Of a stretch of DNA of 64,000 bases, positions 50,098 through 59,447 are shown piece after piece. Source of the DNA: an uncultured Faecalicoccus sp. Lineage in GTDB: Bacteria > Bacillota_I > Bacilli_A > Erysipelotrichales > Erysipelotrichaceae. Numbering within the stretch: position 1 is the stretch's first letter; every line of letters begins with the position of its first letter. A program made the translations under genes and the position numbers. The notes beneath the pieces are model-generated. The model had not been told where the DNA came from and did not search any database. It saw nothing but the letters and a program-made list of their open reading frames with translations. The stretch lies in assembly GCA_902497095.1 (NCBI GenBank), contig CABVDD010000001.1, forward strand, positions 99,512-163,511, given 5' to 3'.

Positions 50098-51030
50098 ATG
50101 GAACATCAAAGCGTATTGTTGAAAGAGACAATTGAGATGCTCGATGTAAAAAAGGATGGCATATATGTAGATTGTACACTGGGCAGAGGGGGCCATAGTG
50201 AGCAGATTCTAAAGCGCTGTCCTCAGGGATTTTTGTATTGTTTGGATTGTGATCAAGAAGCAATTGATGAAAGTACAAAGCGATTGTTGCGAGTATCTAA
50301 TAATTTTAAATGCATTCATACATCTTTTGAAAACTTAAAAGAAGTTCTTGCCAGAGAGGGTATATTTGGTGTCGATGGCATCGTGATGGATCTGGGCGTA
50401 TCCAGCCCGCAATTTGATGATCCGTCTCGAGGGTTCAGCTATCGATTTGATGCACGGTTGGATATGCGAATGGATCAAAGCCAGGAGATGGATGCCTGGA
50501 AAGTGATCAATACGTATGACCAGAAAGACTTGTTTAGAATTTTTAAGGAGTATGGTCAGGATCCCAATGCATATCGTATTGCATCGCAAATTGTCAAAAC
50601 TCGTCAGCAACATCCGATTGATACGACTTTTCAGTTAGTGGATGTGATTAAAAGTTGTTTACCGGCAAAGGTTTTAAATAAAAAGGGACATCCGGCAAAA
50701 CAAATTTTTCAAGCCGTTCGTATTGAAGTCAATCGTGAGCTTTTACAGCTTGAAACGGTACTTCAGGATGCGATCCATCTGTTGAATCCAGGCGGAAGAT
50801 TGGCTGTGATCACGTTTCATTCATTGGAAGATACGATTGTTAAGCGTATGTTTCGGGATGTAGCGGTTCAAAAAAAGGCAGATCGAAGACTGCCGCAATT
50901 AGGGATAGAAAAATTAGAATATGAGTTGATTTCAAAGAAACCGGTAACGGCATCAAAGCAGGAACTGGAAGAAAATTTCAGATCGCATAGTGCCAAGCTT
51001 AGGGGATTGAAAAAATTGGGGGCAAACTAA
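50098..51030 (+). CDS. rsmH: 16S rRNA (cytosine1402-N4)-methyltransferase
   Basis: This 310-residue SAM enzyme methylates N4 of C1402 in the decoding centre of 16S rRNA. Typical blocks are HQSVLLKETIEML, VDCTLGRGGHSEQIL, GIVMDLGVSSPQFDDPSRGFSYR, LDMRMD and VITFHSLEDTIVKRMF. The start at 50098 follows GGAG by 5 nt and gives the standard N terminus. It is followed after 1 base by the FtsL-like gene. Confidence 0.96.
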   Translation: MEHQSVLLKETIEMLDVKKDGIYVDCTLGRGGHSEQILKRCPQGFLYCLDCDQEAIDESTKRLLRVSNNFKCIHTSFENLKEVLAREGIFGVDGIVMDLGVSSPQFDDPSRGFSYRFDARLDMRMDQSQEMDAWKVINTYDQKDLFRIFKEYGQDPNAYRIASQIVKTRQQHPIDTTFQLVDVIKSCLPAKVLNKKGHPAKQIFQAVRIEVNRELLQLETVLQDAIHLLNPGGRLAVITFHSLEDTIVKRMFRDVAVQKKADRRLPQLGIEKLEYELISKKPVTASKQELEENFRSHSAKLRGLKKLGAN

Positions 51031-51031
51031 A

Positions 51032-51349
51032 ATGGTGCAGAAAAATACGATAAAGAAGCATAATAAAAAACGAAAAAAATTGCGCCAGCTTCGTCCGGAG
51101 AAGTTATTGATCTTGGCGTTTGCTCTTTCATGTGTCTTCTATTGCTTTTCCAAAATCGGCTTGAATTCATACAATATTACGTTATCTGTAGAAGAACAAA
51201 AACTTGCTAGCCAGGTAGCTGATAAACAAGACGAAGTACATTCGTTAAAGACGGATATTTCGGCTTTACAAGATAAAAATAAGATGTTAGGCTTAGCTGG
51301 CGATGACCTGAGTGAAAACCAGGACAATGTTTATGTGATCAATAACTAG
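51032..51349 (+). CDS. ftsL: FtsL-like cell division protein
   Basis: This 105-residue bitopic protein has a very basic cytoplasmic tail (1-23), one membrane helix (about 24-45, KLLILAFALSCVFYCFSKIG) and an external leucine-zipper-like coiled coil (EEQKLASQVADKQDEVHSL onward). Sequence is poorly conserved in this family, so the call rests on topology and on its place between rsmH and the penicillin-binding protein. It would bridge FtsB/DivIC and the septal transpeptidase. Confidence 0.75.
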   Translation: MVQKNTIKKHNKKRKKLRQLRPEKLLILAFALSCVFYCFSKIGLNSYNITLSVEEQKLASQVADKQDEVHSLKTDISALQDKNKMLGLAGDDLSENQDNVYVINN

Positions 51350-51362
51350 TTGAACAGGATGG

Positions 51363-53609
51363 ATGTTAATGGCCATAAAACGTAAAGTCAGAAGAAAGTT
51401 GGATAAGCGAACACAACGTTTAAGTGTGCGTCGAAGCAATCGCCAACTTTATAAAATGATTCAAGTGATGAGTATCATAGGAACATTAGTGATTGCTAAT
51501 GTTCTTTTCACTATGGTCACAAAAACGCATATTTGGTCACAAGAAAATGTTTTGAATTCTAAAATTTCCTCTTCCATTGTGGATACGGAAGTTGAAGCTA
51601 AAAGAGGTACGATCTATGATCGAAATCATCAAGTAATTGCTCAGGAAGTGGATGCTTGGACAATTGTAGCTTATCTGGATGAAAGTGTTGTAGACGAAGA
51701 CGGAAATCCGGATTATGTAAAAGATGCGAAAAAAACCGCAAAAAAACTTTGTGAAGTTTTAGAGGATGCCAAAGAATCCAATGTGGAAAAGATCTTGGAA
51801 AAAGCTATGGATCAGGGTCTGACGCAAACCGAACTTGGAACAGGGACCAAACGTTTGGATGAAGAAACCATGGAAAAAGTTAAGGATCTAGATCTTCCAG
51901 GCATTGATTTTATTGAAACGACCAATCGATATTATCCAACGACTCCTTATTCGAGTACGATGGTTGGATTTGCAGCTTATGATGAAGATGAACAAAAAAT
52001 AGTTGGTAAGATGGGGCTGGAGCAGACTATGAACGATATTCTTTCCGGAGAAGATGGTCATGTGCAATATCAACAGACTGTCGATGGAAGTATACTTCCG
52101 GGTACAACTACAGTATATAAAGAAGCCGTTGATGGTGATAATGTGGTTTTGACATTGGATAGTTCTTTACAATCGGTTGTTGAAAAGGCTATGCAGGAAA
52201 CGATAGATAATAACAGGGCAACAAGTGCTTGGGCCGTTGTAATGGAAGTGGAAACAGGAAAGATACTTGCCTGGGCCAGTTATCCGACTTTTGATCAAAA
52301 TGAACATAAAGAAATTCCTTCGTATACGGATGCAGTAAGTTCCATGGTTTATGAACCGGGATCTGTTATGAAACCATTTACGTATGCCACGGCAATTGAT
52401 ACCGGAACTTTTCCTTATAATACAATGTATCGTGCCGGAAGTTTTGAATATGGATATGATGCAGAGAATAATAAGATCAATCGTGTAAGTGGAGTAAATA
52501 CCGGATATCCAACGATTTATGATGCACAAGGAAATGATTATGGAACCCTGACATTTGAAGATGGTTTGGCATTATCGAGTAATGTTGGTATTTGTGAGCT
52601 TTTGGCAAACTATATGAATTATGATTCATTAGGAAAATATTTAGATCGTTTTGGGTTCTTCCAGGAAACAGGCATTCCTTATATTAGCGAGCAGACCGGC
52701 TCAAAGAATATCGATGTGCCTATGGATTATCTGCGTACAGGATTTGGGCAGTCAAGTTCCATTACGATTTTACAGTTGATGCAGGCCTATTCTGCCATTT
52801 TTAATGATGGTGTTATGGTTCGCCCTTATGTGATTGATTCTATTGAAGATGCCAAAACAGGAGAAGTGAAGAAACAATATTCGACTAAAGCAAAAGGCAC
52901 ACCGATTTCTAAAGAAACCGCAAATAAAGTGACAGAGATGATGAAACACGTTTTAGATAAGGGAATGTCCGGTGAGCGGTTTGCGATCGATGGTGTAAGC
53001 ATGGTAGCTAAAACAGGTACCGGAGAAATTTATAATGTAGAAAAGGGAAAATACGATACTGTCAATTATACATCCAGTGTTATGGCAGCTGCACCGGCAG
53101 AAGATCCTAAGATCATGGTGTATTGGGGCATGATCGGACCAAACTATGAAGCGTATAGCGCTCAACAATTTCAGGATATCATGAAAGCCGCTTTGATCAC
53201 GTATGGAGTAAGCAGTGAAAACAAGGAGAATGATGAAACGCAAGAAGAGGAAAAATGGGAAACGTATACCATGCCAAATCTTGTAAATCATTCAGTAAGT
53301 TATGCGGGATCTAAAACAGAAAACTGGAAATGCCAGATGGTTTATATCGGTGGTGGATCTACGATTCTTTCTCAATATCCAAAAGCAGGCTCTACTATCA
53401 GTAGTCAGGATCGTGTCTTTTTGTTGACCGATGGTCATACGATCACAATGCCGGATATGACTGGCTGGACACGAAAAGATATTACGGCTTTTTGGGAGCT
53501 TACCGGCATTCAGATTCAGACCGATGGCTATGGAGTCGTTACTTCGCAAAGTGTCGAACCAGATACGCCAATATCGTCAGATACAGCAATTTCTGTAACA
53601 ATGGAGTAA
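51363..53609 (+). CDS. Division-specific class B penicillin-binding protein with PASTA domains
   Basis: This 748-residue transpeptidase cross-links septal peptidoglycan (PBP2B/PBP2x type). A basic tail and one membrane anchor (about 33-53) lead into the dimerisation region with AKRGTIYDRN, then the catalytic domain with EPGSVMKPF (Ser-x-x-Lys), ALSSNVGI (Ser-x-Asn) and VAKTGTGE (Lys-Thr-Gly). Two PASTA domains end the protein (YTMPNLVNHSVSYAG and ITMPDMTGWTRKDI). Either ATG 51363 or 51369 could be the start. It follows the FtsL-like gene by 13 bases. Confidence 0.93.
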   Translation: MLMAIKRKVRRKLDKRTQRLSVRRSNRQLYKMIQVMSIIGTLVIANVLFTMVTKTHIWSQENVLNSKISSSIVDTEVEAKRGTIYDRNHQVIAQEVDAWTIVAYLDESVVDEDGNPDYVKDAKKTAKKLCEVLEDAKESNVEKILEKAMDQGLTQTELGTGTKRLDEETMEKVKDLDLPGIDFIETTNRYYPTTPYSSTMVGFAAYDEDEQKIVGKMGLEQTMNDILSGEDGHVQYQQTVDGSILPGTTTVYKEAVDGDNVVLTLDSSLQSVVEKAMQETIDNNRATSAWAVVMEVETGKILAWASYPTFDQNEHKEIPSYTDAVSSMVYEPGSVMKPFTYATAIDTGTFPYNTMYRAGSFEYGYDAENNKINRVSGVNTGYPTIYDAQGNDYGTLTFEDGLALSSNVGICELLANYMNYDSLGKYLDRFGFFQETGIPYISEQTGSKNIDVPMDYLRTGFGQSSSITILQLMQAYSAIFNDGVMVRPYVIDSIEDAKTGEVKKQYSTKAKGTPISKETANKVTEMMKHVLDKGMSGERFAIDGVSMVAKTGTGEIYNVEKGKYDTVNYTSSVMAAAPAEDPKIMVYWGMIGPNYEAYSAQQFQDIMKAALITYGVSSENKENDETQEEEKWETYTMPNLVNHSVSYAGSKTENWKCQMVYIGGGSTILSQYPKAGSTISSQDRVFLLTDGHTITMPDMTGWTRKDITAFWELTGIQIQTDGYGVVTSQSVEPDTPISSDTAISVTME

Positions 53610-53636
53610 ATAGTACTAAACTTCTAAAAAGAAATT

Positions 53637-53645
53637 TGATATAAT
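53637..53645 (+). promoter_or_regulatory. Extended -10 promoter of ftsA-ftsZ
   Basis: TGA followed by TATAAT (53640-53645), 37 bases before ftsA. No good -35 is visible. Confidence 0.6.
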
Positions 53646-53682
53646 TAATCATGATTTAAAAACAGATAAAAGGAGAATGCGA

Positions 53683-54939
53683 ATGCGTAAGAAAAAAGTG
53701 TATGCGACTTTAGAAATCGCAGATCAGGAAATACGCCTAATCGTTCTGGAGATCTTTGAAGGCAGAAACAATGTATTGCGCGTAGAACGCGTGAACTGTT
53801 CCGGTGTTCAAAATCAAAAGATCATAGATGAATCTGCAGTCGTTAAAGCAATACAGGAAGTCTGCAAAAATGCCCAGAGTGCATTAGGTTTTCGCATAGA
53901 AAGAGTGCTTTTGGCCATTCCAAGTATCAATGTACAACGCTGTTCTCAAAAGATACATGTGCAGATTCCGGATGGAACGAAAACGATTCGATTGTTCCAT
54001 ATTCAACAGGGATTTAATAAAGCTGTAGAAAAGCAGCTGAGTGAAGAAGTCGTTTTTGTCAATGTCAATCAAGTATCGTATATTGTCAATGGAGAACAGA
54101 CAACAAAAATGCCGATTGGCAAAGAATGTGATGATTTCTATATGGAAGTGGATTTGTTGTATGCGGATAAGGAAACGATGTATGCTTATGCACGTTGTGT
54201 AGAACAATCCAATCTTCAGATCTTGGATGTATGTATTGATGCGTATGCCATTGCGCAGGAAACAGGTGCTTTGATTGCCGATCCTTCCCGCCCAATCGTT
54301 GTGGTGGATCTGGAACAGGATCATTGTACATTGGCTTTATTCCAGCATGGTCGTTTATTAAATACGACGACATTGGAACATGGTTATAAGGCATTTACTG
54401 AAGAATTGCAGAAGAAGTATCATTTGAGTGATGCGATTTGTTATCGCTTGTTGCAAAACATTTTCACAGATGACCAAAAAGAAGCCAGTGATGTGATTTG
54501 TTATATTGAACAAAAAGAAGATATGCGTGTGGAAATCACGTTGAAAGAATTGGCAGAAAGTTGCCTTTCTAAAATACGTCTTTGGATCTCGGATATCAAT
54601 GAAGCCTGTGCGCCTATTGCCAGTCAATCTATGCGTTATGTCTTAACAGGACAAGGTGCCAATATTCGAGTTCTTTCCATGATGCCTTCGGCTTTTAATG
54701 CCTCGGCAACGGTTTTTGAAGAACAGACCATAGGAGCCAGAGATGGTGCTTTTGTATGTGGCTTGGGTATGGCCTATGCTTGGCAATATGTAAATAAGAT
54801 TCGTCACGACGATAAGATCAGTGTCAACAACAATGAACTAGAAGCCAGTATCGATTCTATCAATCAGCGTGCCAGAAGTGGTGTCGATGGTGGATTTACA
54901 CAGAAATTGAAGAATGCGATTCTAACGGAAAAAGAATAA
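53683..54939 (+). CDS. ftsA: Divergent FtsA-like division protein
   Basis: This 418-residue protein has the FtsA layout and sits directly before ftsZ. FtsA normally binds ATP with an actin fold and tethers FtsZ to the membrane. Here the phosphate loops are degenerate: LEIADQEIRLIV replaces the usual D-I-G-T-s-K, and VVDLEQDHCTLALF (from Asp209) replaces D-I-G-G-G-T-T-D. The late LTGQGANI motif is only partly kept. The end FTQKLKNAILTEKE could be the amphipathic membrane helix. ATP binding is therefore doubtful. The start at 53683 is 7 nt after AGGAG. Confidence 0.78.
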   Translation: MRKKKVYATLEIADQEIRLIVLEIFEGRNNVLRVERVNCSGVQNQKIIDESAVVKAIQEVCKNAQSALGFRIERVLLAIPSINVQRCSQKIHVQIPDGTKTIRLFHIQQGFNKAVEKQLSEEVVFVNVNQVSYIVNGEQTTKMPIGKECDDFYMEVDLLYADKETMYAYARCVEQSNLQILDVCIDAYAIAQETGALIADPSRPIVVVDLEQDHCTLALFQHGRLLNTTTLEHGYKAFTEELQKKYHLSDAICYRLLQNIFTDDQKEASDVICYIEQKEDMRVEITLKELAESCLSKIRLWISDINEACAPIASQSMRYVLTGQGANIRVLSMMPSAFNASATVFEEQTIGARDGAFVCGLGMAYAWQYVNKIRHDDKISVNNNELEASIDSINQRARSGVDGGFTQKLKNAILTEKE

Positions 54940-54954
54940 ATGGAGGTAAATAGG

Positions 54955-56046
54955 ATGACAGAATTCAATCAGGTAGCAACGATTCGTGTGCTCGGTGTCG
55001 GCGGTGGAGGCTCCAATGCCGTGAACCGCATGGTTGCCGATAACGTAAAAGGAGTAGATTTTTATATCTGCAATACAGATGTGCAGGTTATGAAAAATTC
55101 TCCATGTCAAAATAAAATCGTATTAGGTCGAGAGACTACAAAAGGATTAGGTGCTGGAGGAAATCCAGAATTTGGTCGTAAAGCCGCTGAAGAAAGTGAA
55201 AGTGAAATTCGTGAAGCTATCAAAGGAAGCGACATGGTTTTCATCACTGCCGGAATGGGTGGTGGAACCGGAACTGGTGCTGCACCATTAATTGCGAAGA
55301 TTTCAAAAGAAGAAGGCGCTTTGACAGTTGCCGTTGTGACAAAACCTTTTACATTTGAAGGAAGAAGACGTTCTAACAATGCGGCTGAAGGCATTGAAGA
55401 ATTAAAAAAACATGTAGATTCTTTGATTATTGTATCTAATGATAACTTATTAGAAGTTATCGGACGTAAACCAATTGAAGAAGCTTTCCAGGCTGCTGAT
55501 AATGTATTACGTCAAGGTGTTCAAACGATTTCCGATTTGATTGCCGTTCCTGCTTTAGTAAACTTAGACTTTGCCGATGTTCGCAGTGTAATGCAGAATC
55601 AAGGTCGTGCTTTGATCGGTATCGGTATGGCTGAAGGAGAAGATAAAGCTGTAAATGCTGCTGAAAAAGCTATTCAATCACCATTATTGGAAGCTCAGAT
55701 CAATGGTGCTACAAGTGCTATTATCAATATTACTGGCGGTGACAAAGTATCTTTGTTTGATGCACAAAATGCAGTTGCGGTTATTCAAGATGCAGCTGGT
55801 GGTGATGTAGATTGTATCTTTGGTATTGCGATCAATGAACAACTAGGGGATGCAATCATCGTAACTGTAATTGCTACTGGATTTGAAGAACCAAAGAAGA
55901 TTGCCAAAAAACGTAGTGAATCGAAACAAAAAGAATCTTTGTTTACACAACCTTCTGTTCAGGCACCGGCTACAGCTGGTGTAGTAACTAGTGTTGAAGA
56001 AACAAATGGGGATGATACGATTCCTAATTTCTTCTTTAACCGCTAA
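54955..56046 (+). CDS. ftsZ: Cell division GTPase FtsZ
   Basis: This 363-residue tubulin-like GTPase forms the division ring. VGGGGSNAVNRM, the tubulin signature GGGTGTGAAP and the T7-loop block VNLDFADVRSVM are intact. A short linker rich in Lys, Ser, Thr and Val leads to the C-terminal peptide DTIPNFFFNR, where the usual I-P-x-F-L-R reads IPNFFFNR; this end binds FtsA and other partners. The start at 54955 is 8 nt after GGAGG. It overlaps the next gene by one base. Confidence 0.97.
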   Translation: MTEFNQVATIRVLGVGGGGSNAVNRMVADNVKGVDFYICNTDVQVMKNSPCQNKIVLGRETTKGLGAGGNPEFGRKAAEESESEIREAIKGSDMVFITAGMGGGTGTGAAPLIAKISKEEGALTVAVVTKPFTFEGRRRSNNAAEGIEELKKHVDSLIIVSNDNLLEVIGRKPIEEAFQAADNVLRQGVQTISDLIAVPALVNLDFADVRSVMQNQGRALIGIGMAEGEDKAVNAAEKAIQSPLLEAQINGATSAIINITGGDKVSLFDAQNAVAVIQDAAGGDVDCIFGIAINEQLGDAIIVTVIATGFEEPKKIAKKRSESKQKESLFTQPSVQAPATAGVVTSVEETNGDDTIPNFFFNR

Positions 56047-56480
56047 TGTTTGTCATTTATATTGATGACTCTTTCTTTGGAACATCTGATTTTTCCAGAA
56101 ACATGCGCTATAAACTGCGAGTTCTTTTACAAGAATCTCCCATCAATCATGTCTGGATATCAAATGCCAAGACAAAGAGCGAAACGATAGCTGGATTCTT
56201 TAAGGAATTTGAAGATATTTCCTATAAAGAAAGCACAGTTCGTTTTAAACAGGATGAAAAAGAATGGATCCTTACAAATACATCTTTACAGTGTGAAGAT
56301 GTGTGTATAAGACCTTTTTCGGGAACGTATTGTTTAGTCGATACAAAGACTTTGCAGTATGAGCGGATCTATCTGGATTTATTTCCACAGGAAGAGACAG
56401 ACTTAGCCACAATTTTTTCAGAAGCCATACAAGAAGCTTTAGAAAAAATCAGTGGTATGAAAGAAAAAATGAAATCTTAG
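56046..56480 (+). CDS. Unrecognised 144-residue protein translated with ftsZ
   Basis: I do not recognise this family. Its ATG uses the last base of the ftsZ stop codon, so it is translationally coupled to ftsZ. The protein is soluble, with no signal peptide or membrane helix. The N terminus MFVIYIDDSFFG has a hydrophobic strand ending in two Asp; the middle has alternating strands (YCLVDTKTLQYERIYLDLF) and the end a charged helix (FSEAIQEALEKISGMKEKMKS). In other Bacillota this position holds ylm/sepF genes. A role with FtsZ is inference from position only. Confidence 0.7.
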   Translation: MFVIYIDDSFFGTSDFSRNMRYKLRVLLQESPINHVWISNAKTKSETIAGFFKEFEDISYKESTVRFKQDEKEWILTNTSLQCEDVCIRPFSGTYCLVDTKTLQYERIYLDLFPQEETDLATIFSEAIQEALEKISGMKEKMKS

Positions 56481-56506
56481 CTTGCCTTTTTGGCAAGCTT
56501 TTTTTT
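56479..56506 (+). terminator. Intrinsic terminator of the ftsAZ unit
   Basis: AGCTTGCC (56479-56486) pairs with GGCAAGCT (56492-56499) and runs into eight T. Confidence 0.9.
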
Positions 56507-56534
56507 AAAATGTTTCTAGACGGGAGTGATAGAA

Positions 56535-57188
56535 ATGGTAGAAATCAAGACATTGTTTTCATTAGATCATACATTGGCAAAAGAGTATTTAGAACAATTT
56601 ACATACCCATGGCAAGCTTTAAAAGGCATTCATGACTATATTTTAAAATTAGGTCCCACTTTACAAGATTATCAAGAAATTCAGCCATCGGTTTGGGTTC
56701 ATCCAACTGCTCAAATTGCACCTACTGCTTTTTTGGGAGCTCCTTGTATCATCGGCCCTAAAACAGAGGTTCGTCATGGTGCTTTTATTCGTGGCAATGC
56801 TTTAGTCGGTGAAGGGTGCGTTGTAGGAAATAGTGTAGAACTTAAAAATGTAATTTTGTTTGATGGTGTACAAACACCGCATTATAACTATGTGGGTGAT
56901 TCGATTTTAGGATATAAATCACATATGGGTGCTGGCTCCATCACATCAAATGTAAAAAGTGATAAAAGTCTGGTAGTCATAAAAACAAAGGATGCACAAT
57001 ATCCAACTGAATTAAAAAAAGTTGGTGCTATGTTAGGGGATTATGTAGAAGTAGGATGTAATTCTGTATTAAATCCAGGAACAATTATTGGAAAACATTC
57101 ACAAATCTATCCTGTTTCCTGTGTAAGAGGTGTGATTGAGGCTAATCATATTTTTAAAGATAAGGATCATATTGTAAGCAAGGCCTAA
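56535..57188 (+). CDS. Left-handed beta-helix (hexapeptide) acetyltransferase-like protein
   Basis: This 217-residue protein has imperfect hexapeptide repeats (VWVHPTAQIAPTAFLGAPC, IIGPKTEVRHGAFIRGN, LVGEGCVVGNSVELKNVILF) and resembles the C-terminal acetyltransferase half of GlmU without the nucleotidyltransferase half. GYKSHMGAGSITSNVKSDK carries the block that in GlmU holds catalytic and acetyl-CoA-binding residues. It may act on a sugar nucleotide for the envelope polymers made by its neighbours. The start at 56535 follows GGGAGTGAT. A terminator stem overlaps its stop codon. Confidence 0.8.
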   Translation: MVEIKTLFSLDHTLAKEYLEQFTYPWQALKGIHDYILKLGPTLQDYQEIQPSVWVHPTAQIAPTAFLGAPCIIGPKTEVRHGAFIRGNALVGEGCVVGNSVELKNVILFDGVQTPHYNYVGDSILGYKSHMGAGSITSNVKSDKSLVVIKTKDAQYPTELKKVGAMLGDYVEVGCNSVLNPGTIIGKHSQIYPVSCVRGVIEANHIFKDKDHIVSKA

Positions 57189-57203
57189 TGGCCTTTTCTT
57201 TTT
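57180..57203 (+). terminator. Intrinsic terminator of the hexapeptide gene
   Basis: AAGGCC (57180-57185) pairs with GGCCTT (57190-57195), loop TAAT (containing the stop), then TTCTTTTT. It is modest in strength. Confidence 0.6.
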
Positions 57204-57247
57204 GCTTAGAGTATGGGAAAATAAAACAAGAGTTTGAAGGTGAGATC

Positions 57248-59413
57248 ATGAGTGAAATCAAAACATTGACAAAAAAGACATGGGATGTATTAAAAAAAGA
57301 AGGAATTAAAGGGGTACAAAAGCGTACACAACATTTTATAGCTCAGAAAAAAGAAGCGAGTGTAAAAGGAGAAATATTTAAAGATGTGTTATTTATCAAT
57401 GGTTGTTCTCGTGATCTTTTAGGACAGTCAGTACGGTATCGAGTGGATCATCAAAAAGAACAGCTGGAATGTTTTGGTATGACCTGCGATGAAGTATATT
57501 ACAAAAATATTCAAATGGATCAAGTACGACTATATCGAAATTTTATTTTGTTTCGCTGTATTCATACAAAAGAACTGGAAGAATTTGTCAAGAAGGCTAA
57601 AGCGTGCAATAAAAGAGTGTATTATGATGTTGATGATTTGGTAATAGATACTTGTTACACTGATCAGATTCCATCGCTATCGACATTAACCCAACAAGAA
57701 CGTTTGCGATACGATCAGGATGTGCTTTCACGAAAAAAGATGTTGATGCTTTGTGATGGTGCCATAACAACGACCACTCGCTTACAAAAGGAATTAAAAA
57801 AATATGTTCCTTTAGTTTTTATCAATCGTAACTGTGCCAGTTTGGAAATATGTTCCATCTCACAAAAAACAAAAAAGACAGAACATCAAAAGATAAAGAT
57901 TGGATATTTTAGTGGCAGTATGACACATAATGATGATTTAAAAATGATCTTACCTGTATTAAAGATCATTTTAGATCAATATGACTCTGTGGAGTTGCAT
58001 TTAGTCGGTGAATTAACATATCCAGAAGAACTACAACCATTTTCATCTCAAATAAAAGTACATCCTTTAATGGATCATAAGGAACTGCCGGCTAAAATTG
58101 CGGACATGGACATTAATTTAGCACCTCTTTGCGATACAATCTTTAATGAAGCAAAAAGTGAAATCAAATGGATGGAGGCAGCTTTAGTAAAGACTTGTAC
58201 GATCGCAAGCCGCATTGGAGCTTTTAAAGAAGTAGTACAAGATGAAAAGACAGGTCTTCTGTGTTCGAATTTAAAAGAGTGGGAAACGGCTTTGATACGA
58301 TTGATTGAAAACAAAGAAGAAAGAGAAAGAATAGCCAATCAGGCTTATGCGTATTGTATGGAGAATTACATCAGCATTTATAATGGAGATGGATTCATGC
58401 GATGGCTAGAAAAACATCAAAGTCGATCTATCATGTTTGCCATGACAAAAATTGAAATTAGTGGTGGTATCATGGTAGCTTTTCGACACATGATGGCTTT
58501 ACGTAAAGCAGGAGTCGATGTTTCTGTTTTATCTTTGTATGATTCGATACACTGGACAACTTTTTTAACGGATGAATTTCCGGTTTTAGAGTTAAACAGT
58601 GCAAAACTACAAGGCCATATTGATCAGGGGGTTGCCACGATGTGGCCTACTGTACAATTGTTACAAATGGTGCCGGTGATTCAACAACGACTTTACCTGG
58701 TACAAAACTTTGAGACAGATTTTTATGATTTTTCAGATCCATTGAAAAAACAAGCGAATCAAAGTTATCGTCCACAAGTAGATTTTAAATTTATAACGAT
58801 TTCTAAATGGTGCCAGTCCTGGTTAAAAAAACGATATGATCAGGATGCTTTATGGGCTTACAATGGTGTAGATACAAAGCAGTTTTATCCTAAAAAAAGA
58901 GAAATGAAGAATAAAATTCGAATTTTGATTGAAGGAGATTGTCAAGCCGCTCATAAAAATGTCGATGAAAGTTTTGAAATTGTAAAACGATTAGATCCAG
59001 AAAGATTTGAAATATGGTATATGTCGTATAACGCCACACCTAAATCGTGGTATCGCATCGATCGGTTTTTCCATCGAATTCCATATGAAGAAGTAGCGGA
59101 TGTATATCGTCAATGCGATATTTTGTTGAAAACAAGTTTATTGGAAAGTTTTTCTTATCCGCCACTTGAAATGATGGCAACAGGAGGATTTGTAGTTGCG
59201 TTATATAATGATGGAAACCGTGAATATTTAAAAGACGGACAGAATGTTTTGGTTTATGAACAAGGCCATATTGACCAGGCTGTAGATTGTATAGAAAGAA
59301 TTGTTCATGATGAAAAGCTAAGGGAACATTTATATCAAAATGGGATTTTATGTGCACAAAATAGGGATTGGAGTTGCATAAATCAACAAATTTTAAGTCT
59401 TTATGGTCTATAA
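57248..59413 (+). CDS. Double-domain GT-B glycosyltransferase
   Basis: This 721-residue protein looks like two glycosyltransferase domains in tandem. The first (about 40-390) has IKIGYFSGSMTHNDDL and the donor-site helix INLAPLCDTIFNEAKSEIKW of family-1/GT4-like enzymes. The second (about 395-721) opens with MFAMTKIEISGGIMVAFRHM and has the donor-site block LLKTSLLESFSYPPLEMMATGG. Such proteins build rhamnose- or hexose-containing wall polysaccharides. The start at 57248 follows AGGTGAG. It lies before two LCP genes, which fits synthesis and wall attachment of a polymer. Sugars are unknown. Confidence 0.82.
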   Translation: MSEIKTLTKKTWDVLKKEGIKGVQKRTQHFIAQKKEASVKGEIFKDVLFINGCSRDLLGQSVRYRVDHQKEQLECFGMTCDEVYYKNIQMDQVRLYRNFILFRCIHTKELEEFVKKAKACNKRVYYDVDDLVIDTCYTDQIPSLSTLTQQERLRYDQDVLSRKKMLMLCDGAITTTTRLQKELKKYVPLVFINRNCASLEICSISQKTKKTEHQKIKIGYFSGSMTHNDDLKMILPVLKIILDQYDSVELHLVGELTYPEELQPFSSQIKVHPLMDHKELPAKIADMDINLAPLCDTIFNEAKSEIKWMEAALVKTCTIASRIGAFKEVVQDEKTGLLCSNLKEWETALIRLIENKEERERIANQAYAYCMENYISIYNGDGFMRWLEKHQSRSIMFAMTKIEISGGIMVAFRHMMALRKAGVDVSVLSLYDSIHWTTFLTDEFPVLELNSAKLQGHIDQGVATMWPTVQLLQMVPVIQQRLYLVQNFETDFYDFSDPLKKQANQSYRPQVDFKFITISKWCQSWLKKRYDQDALWAYNGVDTKQFYPKKREMKNKIRILIEGDCQAAHKNVDESFEIVKRLDPERFEIWYMSYNATPKSWYRIDRFFHRIPYEEVADVYRQCDILLKTSLLESFSYPPLEMMATGGFVVALYNDGNREYLKDGQNVLVYEQGHIDQAVDCIERIVHDEKLREHLYQNGILCAQNRDWSCINQQILSLYGL

Positions 59414-59447
59414 ATGTGGGATTTTTGTGTTATTTTCCCACCAAAAA

